Shown here piece after piece: positions 1 through 5,559 of a stretch of DNA of 11,215 bases. Where the stretch lies: contig CANQMJ010000078.1 of the NCBI GenBank assembly GCA_947624945.1, positions 1 to 11,215 of the forward strand, in the 5' to 3' direction. The first letter of the stretch is position 1, and every line of letters begins with the position of its first letter. The translations under genes and the position numbers were made by a program. This stretch comes from an uncultured Clostridia bacterium. Its GTDB lineage: Bacteria > Bacillota > Clostridia > Oscillospirales > CAG-272. The notes under the pieces are model-generated. The model saw only the letters and a list, made by a program, of their open reading frames with translations, ran no database searches and had not been told where the DNA came from.

Positions 1-2
1 TG

Positions 3-425
3 TCCGTATGCCGCCGTCTGCTCGTCATAGCGAGCGAGGACATCGGCGCCGCATATCCGCTCGCCGCCGCCGTCACGTACGCGTGCTGCGAGGCGGCGAA
101 GCAGGTCGGCATGCCCGAGGCGCAGATACCGCTCGCAAACGCCGCCGTTATGCTCGCGACGGCGCCCAAGTCAAATTCGGCGTGCACGGCGATCCACGCT
201 GCGATGGCGGACGTCGAGGCGGGGCTCGGTCAGACGGTGCCGCTCCATCTGCACGCGCCGCTCTACGTCGGATACAAATACCCGCACGATTTCCCGAACT
301 CGTACGTCAAGCAGCAGTACCTGCCCGACGACGTGCGCGACCGCAAGTACTACAAATTCGGCGACAACAAGGTCGAGCGCGCCTCGCGCGCGTACTGGGA
401 AGCGATAAAGGGTGAGAAACTGTGA
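3..425 (+). CDS. rarA: Replication-associated recombination protein RarA (MgsA), C-terminal part
   Basis: This is the 3' end of a gene that begins upstream of the window; the frame is open from the first bases to the TGA at 423-425. RarA is a cytoplasmic AAA+ ATPase of the clamp-loader/MgsA family that acts at stalled replication forks. The visible part is the C-terminal helical and tetramerisation region. Family hallmarks are RLLVIASEDIGAA near the window start, then GMPEAQIPLA, ATAPKSNSA, GYKYPHDFPNSYVKQQYLPD, and a YWEAIKG tail. The Walker motifs are outside the window. One oddity: between 'VPLHL' and 'GYKYPHD' only 6 residues are present, where RarA proteins I can recall have about 16, so a loop is shortened without a frameshift. 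A hairpin terminator follows 20 bases after the stop. Family assignment is secure from the combined motifs. Confidence 0.93.
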   Translation, partial: SVCRRLLVIASEDIGAAYPLAAAVTYACCEAAKQVGMPEAQIPLANAAVMLATAPKSNSACTAIHAAMADVEAGLGQTVPLHLHAPLYVGYKYPHDFPNSYVKQQYLPDDVRDRKYYKFGDNKVERASRAYWEAIKGEKL

Positions 426-445
426 ACAAAGTCCGCAAATAAAAA

Positions 446-485
446 ATCGGGATGTGCCCTCATGTTTTTTGGGGCATATCCCGAT
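446..485. terminator. Bidirectional intrinsic terminator between rarA and the lgt-like gene
   Basis: A 15-bp stem (446-460 with 471-485, one G-T wobble and a weak closing pair) encloses a 10-base loop. On the plus strand CATATTTT follows. On the minus strand the A-run at 441-446 becomes a T-run directly after the stem. It sits between two convergent genes and can end both transcripts; the minus-strand version is the better one. Confidence 0.8.
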
Positions 486-525
486 CATATTTTACAGAAC
501 ACACAGTGCGCGTTGTCCGTACACG

Positions 526-1356
526 TTATGAGCGCGCTTTTTTGCGCGAAACTATAAACGAGCAGACGGCGGCGGCAAACAGAATAATGCTGATGAACTG
601 CGACGTCGACAAAAGCCCGCCGAAAACAAATCCGCGTATCTCGTCTCCGCGCAGAAATTCATCGAAAAAGCGCAGAGTCGGATATAAGATCAGATAAAGC
701 GGGAACAGCTTGCCGCACAGCGGATGCGACGGCATCTCCGTCGTCTCGCCGCGCAGACGCGGACGCCATATCTTCAGATACAGCATCTCAAGGACGAGGA
801 AGATCGCAAACTCGCCCGCCGATTCAAGGAGCTGGACCGGGAACCGTCGGACGTCGTTTATTTCGGGGATCAAGGGATTGTTGTGAACCACGACCCCGAA
901 ATCGGACTCTATCCCGTAGCAGCAGCCGCCGAAGAAGCACCCGATCCTCGCGAATCCGTGGAACAGCGGGATCAGCGGCGCCATTGCGTCAAGATAGACG
1001 ACCTTGTCGAGCTTTTTGAATACTGCGTACAGCCATCCGGCAAACGTGCCGCCGAGAAATCCTCCGTAAAAGACCGACCCGCCGAACATCAGACCGAGAT
1101 AATGCGTAAATTCTTCAAATGAGGACGCGCCGATCATCAGCGGCAGATATTTGATGTTTGTGAGCGCGTAAAGGAGCGCCCCGCCGACAAGGACGCCGAC
1201 GGCGGCGATCAAAAGGAGTATTATCGCGTCGTTGTCGTCAAAGCCGAGCTTCGAGATGCGGCGGCACAGTATGACGCCGACGAGCATCCCTGCGGCGATA
1301 GCGATCAGCGCGTATATTCCTATTTCCCTGCCGAAGACCGTTATTTGCGGAAACAT
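526..1356 (-). CDS. lgt: Prolipoprotein diacylglyceryl transferase family protein (Lgt-like)
   Basis: The product is 276 aa with about seven hydrophobic segments, matching the size and topology of Lgt, which moves diacylglycerol from phosphatidylglycerol to the lipobox cysteine of prelipoproteins at the membrane. Family motifs are HGFARIGCFFGGCCYG (residues 133-148), RFPVQLLES (171-179) and RFFDEFLRGD (229-238). In the classical signature GRIGNFxNGE the Asn and the Glu are conserved; here both positions are Cys (RIGCFxGGC), a pattern I associate with a clostridial branch of the family. Substrate and activity are therefore less certain than the fold. The start at 1356 is supported by GAGGT about 7 bases upstream. 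It lies 94 bases downstream of the DUF4190 gene on the same strand, with a possible weak terminator between, and ends before the shared hairpin at 446-485. The symbol is used in the family sense. Confidence 0.88.
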   Translation of the reverse strand: MFPQITVFGREIGIYALIAIAAGMLVGVILCRRISKLGFDDNDAIILLLIAAVGVLVGGALLYALTNIKYLPLMIGASSFEEFTHYLGLMFGGSVFYGGFLGGTFAGWLYAVFKKLDKVVYLDAMAPLIPLFHGFARIGCFFGGCCYGIESDFGVVVHNNPLIPEINDVRRFPVQLLESAGEFAIFLVLEMLYLKIWRPRLRGETTEMPSHPLCGKLFPLYLILYPTLRFFDEFLRGDEIRGFVFGGLLSTSQFISIILFAAAVCSFIVSRKKARS

Positions 1357-1395
1357 TTTTTACCTCGCGAAAGACGGATATAGAATAACGAGATA

Positions 1396-1419
1396 GCCGG
1401 AGGCAGAAACGCCCCCGGC
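1396..1419 (-). terminator. Possible weak terminator between the DUF4190 gene and the lgt-like gene
   Basis: A 9-bp GC-rich stem (1396-1404 with 1411-1419, one G-T pair, 6-base loop) lies downstream of the DUF4190 stop codon on the minus strand. No clean T-run follows, so it may only weaken read-through into the lgt-like gene. Confidence 0.35.
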
Positions 1420-1450
1420 ACGAGTCTCTTTTGATTTTCCGAATTCAAAA

Positions 1451-1933
1451 TCACATAGAAGCGCAGACAGCAGCGGTGCAAGCGATGGTGCAGAGCAGAC
1501 CGAGGACTGCGAAAGCTGTGCCTATAATGCCGAGAACGAGACCTGCGGTAGCAATTCCGGAAGCCTTGCCGTAAACAAGCGTGGATTTCTTGCGGCCGAT
1601 GATACCGAAAATAAGACCGAGGACCGCAAGGATCGTCGTGAAGTAGCAGACGACCGGAATGAATCCGCCGATCATGCCGAGAATACCGCAGACGAGAGCG
1701 GCGATCGACATTCCCTTGCCGTCGTTGACAGGACCTGTAGGCGGCTGCGGAGGCATGAAATTGGGATCCTGATAATTGGGATAGTTGGGATTCTGATAAT
1801 TCTGATAGTTTTGATTCTGGTAATTCTGGTTCGGATAGTTCTGATTCTGATAGTTTTGATTCTGGTAGTTTTGGTTCTGATAGTTCTGATTCTGGTAATT
1901 CGGATTCTGATTGGGGTTCTGATTCTGATCCAT
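1451..1933 (-). CDS. DUF4190-like membrane protein with N-terminal Asn/Gln/Tyr repeats
   Basis: The product is 160 aa. Residues 1-60 are almost only Asn, Gln, Tyr and Pro, built from a pentapeptide NYQNQ repeated about seven times, with Pro-rich sequence to residue 68. Residues 74-158 hold two hydrophobic blocks: MSIAALVCGILGMIGG through ILAVLGLIFGIIGRKK, then GKASGIATAGLVLGIIG and a Cys/Ala-rich end. The 'SIAALVCGILG ... GLIFGIIG+KK ... G+A.AGLVLGIIG' layout is typical of DUF4190 proteins, which are membrane proteins of unknown function. The start at 1933 has a very strong AAGGAGG at about 6 bases. A near-consensus promoter (2034-2062) drives it, and its leader can sequester the ribosome binding site. 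The repeat tail is probably disordered and may vary in length between strains. Function is unknown. Confidence 0.85.
   Translation of the reverse strand: MDQNQNPNQNPNYQNQNYQNQNYQNQNYQNQNYPNQNYQNQNYQNYQNPNYPNYQDPNFMPPQPPTGPVNDGKGMSIAALVCGILGMIGGFIPVVCYFTTILAVLGLIFGIIGRKKSTLVYGKASGIATAGLVLGIIGTAFAVLGLLCTIACTAAVCASM
1787..1900 (-). repeat. 15-bp tandem repeat coding for NYQNQ units
   Basis: Near-identical 15-base units (codons for Asn-Tyr-Gln-Asn-Gln, differing mainly at AAT/AAC and CAG/CAA) fill this part of the DUF4190 gene. Later units degenerate to NYQNPNYPNYQ. Because 15 is a multiple of three, slippage would lengthen or shorten the tail without breaking the frame. Confidence 0.85.
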
Positions 1934-1938
1934 GGTTT

Positions 1939-1993
1939 CCTCCTTGCCTGAGATACGGCAAACATAAGATTTTAGATACGCAAAGCAAGGAGG
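1939..1993 (-). promoter_or_regulatory. Leader hairpin that can sequester the DUF4190 ribosome binding site
   Basis: On the minus strand CCTCCTTGC (1993 to 1985) is perfectly complementary to GCAAGGAGG (1947 to 1939), which contains the Shine-Dalgarno of the DUF4190 gene. The pair is 9 bp with a 37-base loop. The loop holds a near-direct repeat, TTTGCGTATCT and TTTGCCGTATCT. Directly upstream lies an 11-G run that could pair with CCTCC instead and free the ribosome binding site. The complementarity is directly visible; regulation is inferred. Confidence 0.5.
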
Positions 1994-1996
1994 TTA

Positions 1997-2007
1997 CCCC
2001 CCCCCCC
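1997..2007 (-). repeat. 11-base poly-G tract in the DUF4190 leader
   Basis: Eleven consecutive C on the plus strand (G on the transcribed sense) lie about 20-30 bases after the predicted transcription start. Such runs slip in replication and are also prone to sequencing error, so the exact length is uncertain. Confidence 0.9.
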
Positions 2008-2033
2008 GTTATTGTTCTCCACATATCGATATT

Positions 2034-2062
2034 AATATATCACATGATGTGCACCTTGTCAA
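2034..2062 (-). promoter_or_regulatory. Sigma-A promoter for the DUF4190 gene
   Basis: A perfect -35 TTGACA (2062-2057), 17-base spacer and -10 TATATT (2039-2034) preceded by TGA (extended -10). The start would be near 2027, giving a leader of about 93 bases that contains the G-run and the anti-Shine-Dalgarno. Confidence 0.75.
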
Positions 2063-2151
2063 CAGGTTTTATTCAAAAAACTGTCACATAATGGTGAAAA
2101 ATAGCAGATAAACGGGGCGAGCGTGCCGCCGCGCGGTCATTTTCCCTTATG

Positions 2152-2400
2152 TTATCTTCCGAAAAGTCCCTTTTTCACGTACGACTCTGTTTTGATCCCG
2201 CCGACCTCGTACCCGGTCGCCGATATCGCGGCGCGAAGCGCCTCCGCGTCGGGCTCGTCGTCGGTAATAACGACAGTCTCGCGCTTGCCGCGCGACGAGG
2301 TGACCTTTTTCACCGTCATCGCGTTCCGCACCGCGTCGTTGACGTGGCTCTCACACATGCCGCACATCATGCCGTTTACCTCTATCGTTGTTTTGTACAT
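2152..2400 (-). CDS. Small heavy-metal-associated (HMA) domain protein, CopZ-like metallochaperone
   Basis: The product is 82 aa and forms a single HMA domain, the usual size of copper chaperones of the CopZ/Atx1 type. The metal site is GMMCGMCESHV with Cys13 and Cys16, followed by the beta-alpha-beta pattern up to ATGYEVGGIKTE. It has no signal peptide or membrane segment, so it is cytoplasmic. Family members pass Cu(I) to P-type ATPases or repressors, but no such partner is in the window, so the metal is not proven. The start at 2400 has GGGAGG about 5 bases upstream. A strong promoter lies at 2442-2470, and an inverted repeat resembling an iron/manganese-repressor site lies between promoter and gene (2415-2428). 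Confidence 0.88.
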   Translation of the reverse strand: MYKTTIEVNGMMCGMCESHVNDAVRNAMTVKKVTSSRGKRETVVITDDEPDAEALRAAISATGYEVGGIKTESYVKKGLFGR

Positions 2401-2414
2401 AATTCCCTCCCAAG

Positions 2415-2428
2415 TTAGCGTAGGCTAA
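2415..2428. promoter_or_regulatory. Inverted repeat resembling a DtxR/IdeR-type operator upstream of the HMA gene
   Basis: TTAG, six bases, CTAA, with the half-sites extended by C/G (TTAGC-GTAG-GCTAA). The TTAG-N6-CTAA spacing also occurs in the DtxR/IdeR consensus. It lies roughly 7 to 20 bases downstream of the predicted start, where a bound repressor would block transcription. It could also simply be a small RNA hairpin. Confidence 0.3.
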
Positions 2429-2441
2429 TTTCTGTAATGTA

Positions 2442-2470
2442 AGTATACATCGAAACAGTGTCTTTGTCAA
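2442..2470 (-). promoter_or_regulatory. Sigma-A promoter for the HMA gene
   Basis: TTGACA (2470-2465), 17-base spacer, TATACT (2447-2442). The predicted start is near 2435, leaving a leader of about 35 bases before the HMA start codon. Confidence 0.75.
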
Positions 2471-2522
2471 GAGAATATTCGACGCCGATCTCGCCACGCG
2501 TTGATTTAAGTTGACGCAAAAG

Positions 2523-2898
2523 GGCATCGCGCCGTAGGCTTTCCCAGTTTCACCTACGCGAACCGCGCTCGTGCGTTGACGGCGCGACACGGCACGACGC
2601 AGACACGACGCTTGGACTGCGCAGTCGACATGCCGCGAGGGAGCTGTTATGCCGGTATGTTGACGCGGTGTTCTTTTGGAGAGGGGGTTCGGGGGAGGAC
2701 CTTTTCTTGCAAAGAAAAGGTCCTCATCCCCGATTAACTCTTTCTTGCGAGAAAGTCCCCCTTGTCAAAAAAACTATTTGTAGGTGTGAAAGACGTCACC
2801 ACGTCAGGTGAGCAAAGGTAGCTGCCGGTGGAGTTAGGCAGCATAAACATCCGCGGTGAGCGGAGAAGCCATTTATGCAACATTCTATTGCTTACGCT
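2523..2898 (+). repeat. Structured intergenic element, copy A
   Basis: This gene-free stretch shares a core of about 150 bases with copies at 3203-2911 (minus) and 7852-8247 (plus). Shared anchors are GGC-N5-GCCGTAGG, a hairpin CGTAGG/CCTACG (2533-2538 with 2553-2558, loop differing from the other copies), GCAGACACGACG (2599-2610), GAGCTGTTATGCC (2641-2653) and TTGACGCGGT. A paired module follows: an outer helix of about 18 bp with two mismatches (2670-2687 with 2757-2774), a 12-bp hairpin (2697-2708 with 2712-2723) and a 6-bp hairpin (2739-2744 with 2749-2754). A 3' module (2820-2898) shared with copy C contains GCTGCC/GGCAGC and CCGC-GGTGA-GCGG inside GCATAAA/TTTATGC. There is no sustained reading frame. 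It could be a structured RNA gene or a small non-autonomous mobile element. Confidence 0.7.
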
Positions 2899-2910
2899 AA
2901 CAGCGCAAAG

Positions 2911-3203
2911 TGACTATTTCGTCCTTCGCACAACAAATACACGCATGTTAAGGACCTCTTTCCAATGCCGGGAAAGAGGCCCTTAACAATCCCGAAAGCG
3001 GCACAACGTGCCTACGATGTTATCGAGTCTGCGGCAAGAAATTCATCGGGGCGCAGACCGCGTCAACATACTGGCATAACAGCTCCATCGCGGCGGGGCG
3101 ATAGCGCCGCCGAAACGTCGTGTCTGCGCTTGACGCTGGGAGCGCCGTCATCGCACGAGCACGGTGCGCGTAGGTGGAGCTGCGAAGCCTACGGCACGTT
3201 GCC
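2911..3203 (-). repeat. Structured intergenic element, copy B (inverted relative to copy A)
   Basis: Read on the minus strand this repeats the core of copies A and C: GGC-N5-GCCGTAGG (3203-3188), the hairpin CCTACG/CGTAGG (3188-3193 with 3169-3174), GCAGACACGACG (3127-3116), GAGCTGTTATGCC (3085-3073) and TTGACGCGGTCTGCG. Then come a GTCTGCG/CGCAGAC hairpin (3027-3033 with 3052-3058) and a 17-bp hairpin (2947-2963 with 2971-2987, one G-T pair). The latter is flanked, as in copy C, by GATTGTTAAGG on one side and CCTTAACA(C/T)GCGTG on the other. The end TGTGCGAAGGACGA matches copy C, but the 3' module seen in A and C is missing. Copies A and B meet tail to tail near 2900-2911. Confidence 0.68.
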
Positions 3204-3253
3204 AAGCTTGGACGGCAAATGTTTTTGCCTTGCCATAAGTGTTCGACAAAATG

Positions 3254-3293
3254 AAAGGCGGGAAAACTTCCTTTCAGGAAGCTTTCCCTGCCT
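3254..3293 (-). terminator. Intrinsic terminator of the membrane operon
   Basis: Just after the stop codon of the last gene, the minus strand carries a long hairpin of about 18 bp with one bulged A (GGGAAAGCTTCCT pairing with AGGAAGTTTTCCC, triloop GAA), followed by TTTCATTTTG. Confidence 0.75.
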
Positions 3294-3297
3294 CATT

Positions 3298-3969
3298 TCA
3301 CACAAGTCTCGCGGGCAGCGACGCGCCGCAGAAGTCGCAGAACTCGTCGTCGTCCTCGTTGACGGCGCCGCACATCACGCATATATTCGGCACGCCGAGC
3401 TCATCTTCGTAGAAAGTGCGCCTCCCACGCGGCATCTTATACATATAGTTCGTGCCGTAATAGTGGCGCACGCGGTCGCCGACTTTGTAATCCGCGATGC
3501 GCTCGCCGTCGCGCACGACGTATCTCACGCGCCTTATCTTCCCCGCGTCCGTTTTGACCGCGATCTTGCACACAGTCGCACGTCCCGACAAAAGCGACAG
3601 CCAACCGCCCGAATATCGCGCCTTCCCTGTCGCGGACATGCCGCGCACACGCACATTTTTGTTCTCGCTGCCGCTCACTGCCTTTGTCCTGTACCGAACG
3701 CTCACGACCTCGCCCTCGAACGCTCTTTCAGTCGTGAACCATTTCCATATCCGCGTCCGTATAATTGCGAAGAGACAAGTCGCCTCGACAAGTATGACGC
3801 CGAACACGTTCACCGGCTGCGTGTAGTAACCGCTTAAATATGCGATCAGCATAAGCGTTATTCTGGTTCCGACTACAAGCACGACGTCGTTCAGTATCTC
3901 GTGCCTCACCGCGCGTTTTATATCGTCGAGCTCCGGCGGCAGCTTCGGCGGACTGTTGCTGCGTCCCAT
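3298..3969 (-). CDS. Membrane protein with DUF3592-like region and C-terminal zinc ribbon (paralogue 1)
   Basis: The product is 223 aa and not a named family to me. Two hydrophobic segments (about 28-48 and 53-72) are followed by IWKWFTTERAFEGEVVSV, a polar beta-rich region, and KVGDRVRHYYGTNYMYK (residues 162-178). The 'EG.V..V ... VGD.V..YY' pattern resembles DUF3592-type extramembrane domains (inference). The C-terminus has a four-cysteine zinc ribbon, Cys197/Cys200 and Cys211/Cys214. The protein at 4595-5197 has the same layout and matching motifs, so the two are paralogues. The start at 3969 uses AAAGGTAGGGG, which overlaps the stop codon of the preceding gene, so the two are translationally linked. 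It is the last gene of the operon and is followed directly by a terminator. Function is unknown; two Cys pairs suggest zinc or redox-sensitive binding. Confidence 0.85.
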   Translation of the reverse strand: MGRSNSPPKLPPELDDIKRAVRHEILNDVVLVVGTRITLMLIAYLSGYYTQPVNVFGVILVEATCLFAIIRTRIWKWFTTERAFEGEVVSVRYRTKAVSGSENKNVRVRGMSATGKARYSGGWLSLLSGRATVCKIAVKTDAGKIRRVRYVVRDGERIADYKVGDRVRHYYGTNYMYKMPRGRRTFYEDELGVPNICVMCGAVNEDDDEFCDFCGASLPARLV

Positions 3970-3975
3970 TTACCC

Positions 3976-4509
3976 CTACCTTTCATTCCAGTATTTGTAT
4001 ATGCGGCTGCGCTTCCACTCGATAACGGCGAACATCAGCGCCATCAACAGCACATACGACACGGCGGTGCGCAGTACGGGAACGTTTATTACGCCGATCA
4101 GCGGGAATATGAACACGAACAGCGTCGCGGCACTCGGACCCCCGATGAGCATAAGCAGCTCCGTCACGACGGCGAGCACGCCGTATGCGACGAGCAGATA
4201 TTTTCCGTCGCCGGATATGTACATTTTGAGGTCATCGACGAGCGCGAACGGGCCGTTTCCGCCGAGATGCTCCTCGTCGAACGCTTTGCGGATATAGATG
4301 ATGTAATTTGCGACGATGTATATCACGAACATGATGAAGTAAACGGCGGTAAATTTCAGATCCTCCTCCGTTCGCTCGTCCGTGCGCCCGTAGAGAATGC
4401 TTGACAGAAACGGCGCCGAAACCGCGTACAGCACGAACGCAAGCAGCTCGGACAGAACGATGCCCTTGATGAGCTTGAACATTTTCTTCTTGAATTTGTC
4501 GTCTTTCAT
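3976..4509 (-). CDS. Multi-pass membrane protein of unknown function
   Basis: The product is 177 aa. A short Lys-rich N-terminus (MKDDKFKKKMFKLIKG) leads into about four or five hydrophobic segments, near residues 15-38, 53-73, 104-122, 125-142 and 148-164, and the protein ends in a basic tail. A polar loop around residues 74-103 contains GGNGPFALVDDLKMYISGDG. I see no catalytic motif and do not recognise the family. It lies between two paralogous zinc-ribbon membrane proteins on the same strand, 85 bases after one and 6 bases before the other, so a shared membrane complex or process is plausible. The start at 4509 has GAAAGG about 8 bases upstream. That real genes flank it on both sides in one operon supports it being coding. 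Confidence 0.8.
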   Translation of the reverse strand: MKDDKFKKKMFKLIKGIVLSELLAFVLYAVSAPFLSSILYGRTDERTEEDLKFTAVYFIMFVIYIVANYIIYIRKAFDEEHLGGNGPFALVDDLKMYISGDGKYLLVAYGVLAVVTELLMLIGGPSAATLFVFIFPLIGVINVPVLRTAVSYVLLMALMFAVIEWKRSRIYKYWNER

Positions 4510-4594
4510 TGCGGTTGCCTTTCTTCGATTATAGATTTTTCATTCATCTTCGATCGGTCAAAAGGCGGGTATACCACCCCCCGGCGGGAATTTG

Positions 4595-5197
4595 TCACGA
4601 GTCGTTGTCATTTTCGTCTTCATTCCTCTTTTCACCCCCGTATTCGTTGTCTATTATCGACTTGCCGCACACGCCGCAGACGTGCTCGTCGGCGCCGCAC
4701 ATCGTGCCGCACAGAACGCATATGTTCTCACTCGTCCCGAGCTTTTGCAGATATTTCGCGCCCCAATAGTGGCGAACGCGGTCGCCGACCGCGTACTCGA
4801 CGCGCTCGCCGTCGCCTCTGTCGACATAGTTCACCGTGTGCTCCTTTCCGTCGTCCTCTTTTATGACGACGGTATGATGACGGACGTGACCCATCACGGG
4901 CAGTCCGAGACCCTTTGAGTCGATGGTGTTGTTCAGCTTCACCTCCGATACGACACCTTCATACGGACGTTCCGTCGTGAACCAGCGCCATATCTTCGTG
5001 TACCAGAACGGGAATATCCACAGCGCCTCGACGAACGCCATACCGATAGGGTCGCCGAGATATCCCACGATATACGCCGCGCCCGTCACGACCGCGCACC
5101 ATATGATTATAAACGCGATCTGCCCGAGCAGCCTTTTTGCTATCGCCCCCTTTACGTCCTTGTTCTCCGTCGGTATTTTAACCTTACCGTCTGCCAT
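4595..5197 (-). CDS. Membrane protein with DUF3592-like region and C-terminal zinc ribbon (paralogue 2)
   Basis: The product is 200 aa and is the first gene of the three-gene membrane operon. Hydrophobic segments lie at about 26-47 and 52-67, then KIWRWFTTERPYEGVVSEV (68-86), a beta-rich region with HHTVVIKEDDGKEHTVNY, and YAVGDRVRHYWGAKYLQKLG (135-154). The zinc ribbon has Cys160/Cys163 and Cys174/Cys177, with an extra Cys167 between. It ends in an acidic tail. Motifs and order match the protein at 3298-3969, although the middle region is shorter. The start at 5197 has GGAGG with a spacer of about 9 bases. A promoter at 5340-5368 and a hairpin-containing leader precede it. Family name and role are not recognised; an envelope role is inferred from the membrane segments only. 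Confidence 0.85.
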   Translation of the reverse strand: MADGKVKIPTENKDVKGAIAKRLLGQIAFIIIWCAVVTGAAYIVGYLGDPIGMAFVEALWIFPFWYTKIWRWFTTERPYEGVVSEVKLNNTIDSKGLGLPVMGHVRHHTVVIKEDDGKEHTVNYVDRGDGERVEYAVGDRVRHYWGAKYLQKLGTSENICVLCGTMCGADEHVCGVCGKSIIDNEYGGEKRNEDENDNDS

Positions 5198-5333
5198 AAA
5201 TCTCTGCCTCCGTAGTTATTTCGTTCGGGTGATGCACCCGAAAGTATATATAACATTTTTGCGGAAAAGCTGCCGCATAATTCGCTTAAGTTTTGTAATT
5301 GTTTTAACGCAACTTCTGCGTCCGTTCTGTCTT
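5198..5333 (-). promoter_or_regulatory. Long hairpin-rich leader of the membrane operon
   Basis: The predicted transcript carries about 135 untranslated bases. A perfect 8-bp hairpin with a 3-base loop (5224-5231 with 5235-5242) lies about 30 bases before the start codon. Shorter potential stems further upstream are TGCGG/CCGCA and ACGC/GCGT. No T-box motif or known riboswitch core was recognised. Confidence 0.35.
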
Positions 5334-5339
5334 GTGTAG

Positions 5340-5368
5340 ATAATACCATATAATCATAGGATTGTCAA
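5340..5368 (-). promoter_or_regulatory. Sigma-A promoter for the membrane operon
   Basis: TTGACA (5368-5363), 17-base spacer, TATTAT (5345-5340) preceded by TGG, an extended -10. It is divergent from the tRNA promoter about 70 bases away, and the AT-rich stretch between holds no gene. Confidence 0.75.
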
Positions 5369-5437
5369 TAGCTTTTCAAAAATTCTTTTTGATTTTTTTA
5401 TGATAAATCCACACCTCGCGCCATTTCAAAAAATCGC

Positions 5438-5466
5438 TTGACAAACGCCGCTCCCTATGATATACT
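5438..5466 (+). promoter_or_regulatory. Sigma-A promoter for the tRNA operon
   Basis: Perfect TTGACA (5438-5443), 17-base spacer, TATACT (5461-5466) with TGA just before it (extended -10). The predicted start is only a few bases before the tRNA-Gly 5' end, as is usual for stable RNA genes. Confidence 0.85.
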
Positions 5467-5478
5467 GTATTTTGCCAT

Positions 5479-5549
5479 GCGGGTGTATTTCAATGGCAGA
5501 AAACCGGCTTCCCAAGCCGAGAACGCGGGTTCGATTCCCGTCACCCGCT
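5479..5549 (+). tRNA. tRNA-Gly (anticodon CCC)
   Basis: The cloverleaf can be drawn completely. The acceptor stem is GCGGGTG/CACCCGC, the D stem TTTC/GAAA, and the anticodon loop TTCCCAA (5509-5515) has anticodon CCC at 5511-5513. The T arm is GCGGG-TTCGATT-CCCGT. The discriminator is T and CCA is not encoded, so it must be added after transcription. The anticodon stem has a C-A mismatch at its top pair (5504 with 5520), which is unusual but tolerable. Confidence 0.95.
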
Positions 5550-5559
5550 GTTGGAAACG

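Noticed and set aside
1341..2024. A 227-codon minus-strand frame beginning in the DUF4190 leader and running through the repeat region.
   Set aside because: Its ATG is only a few bases after the predicted transcript start and has no ribosome binding site. The Ser/Glu-rich product is the DUF4190 repeat read out of frame, and the frame depends on exactly 11 G in the leader.
2523..3203. Insertion sequence with terminal inverted repeats.
   Set aside because: The inverted pair encloses no transposase or other gene, and the third copy occurs singly, so it is not an autonomous IS. A non-autonomous element remains possible.
2965..3837. A 290-codon open frame on the plus strand, part of which matches in translation a short frame on the minus strand near 7842-8036.
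   Set aside because: The match arises because both lie on the antisense strand of the structured repeat. In copy A the same frame is broken by a length difference and a TAG, and the rest runs antisense to the zinc-ribbon membrane protein gene.
5198..5333. T-box leader or known riboswitch before the membrane operon.
   Set aside because: No T-box motif, no competing terminator/antiterminator pair and no recognisable aptamer core were found.
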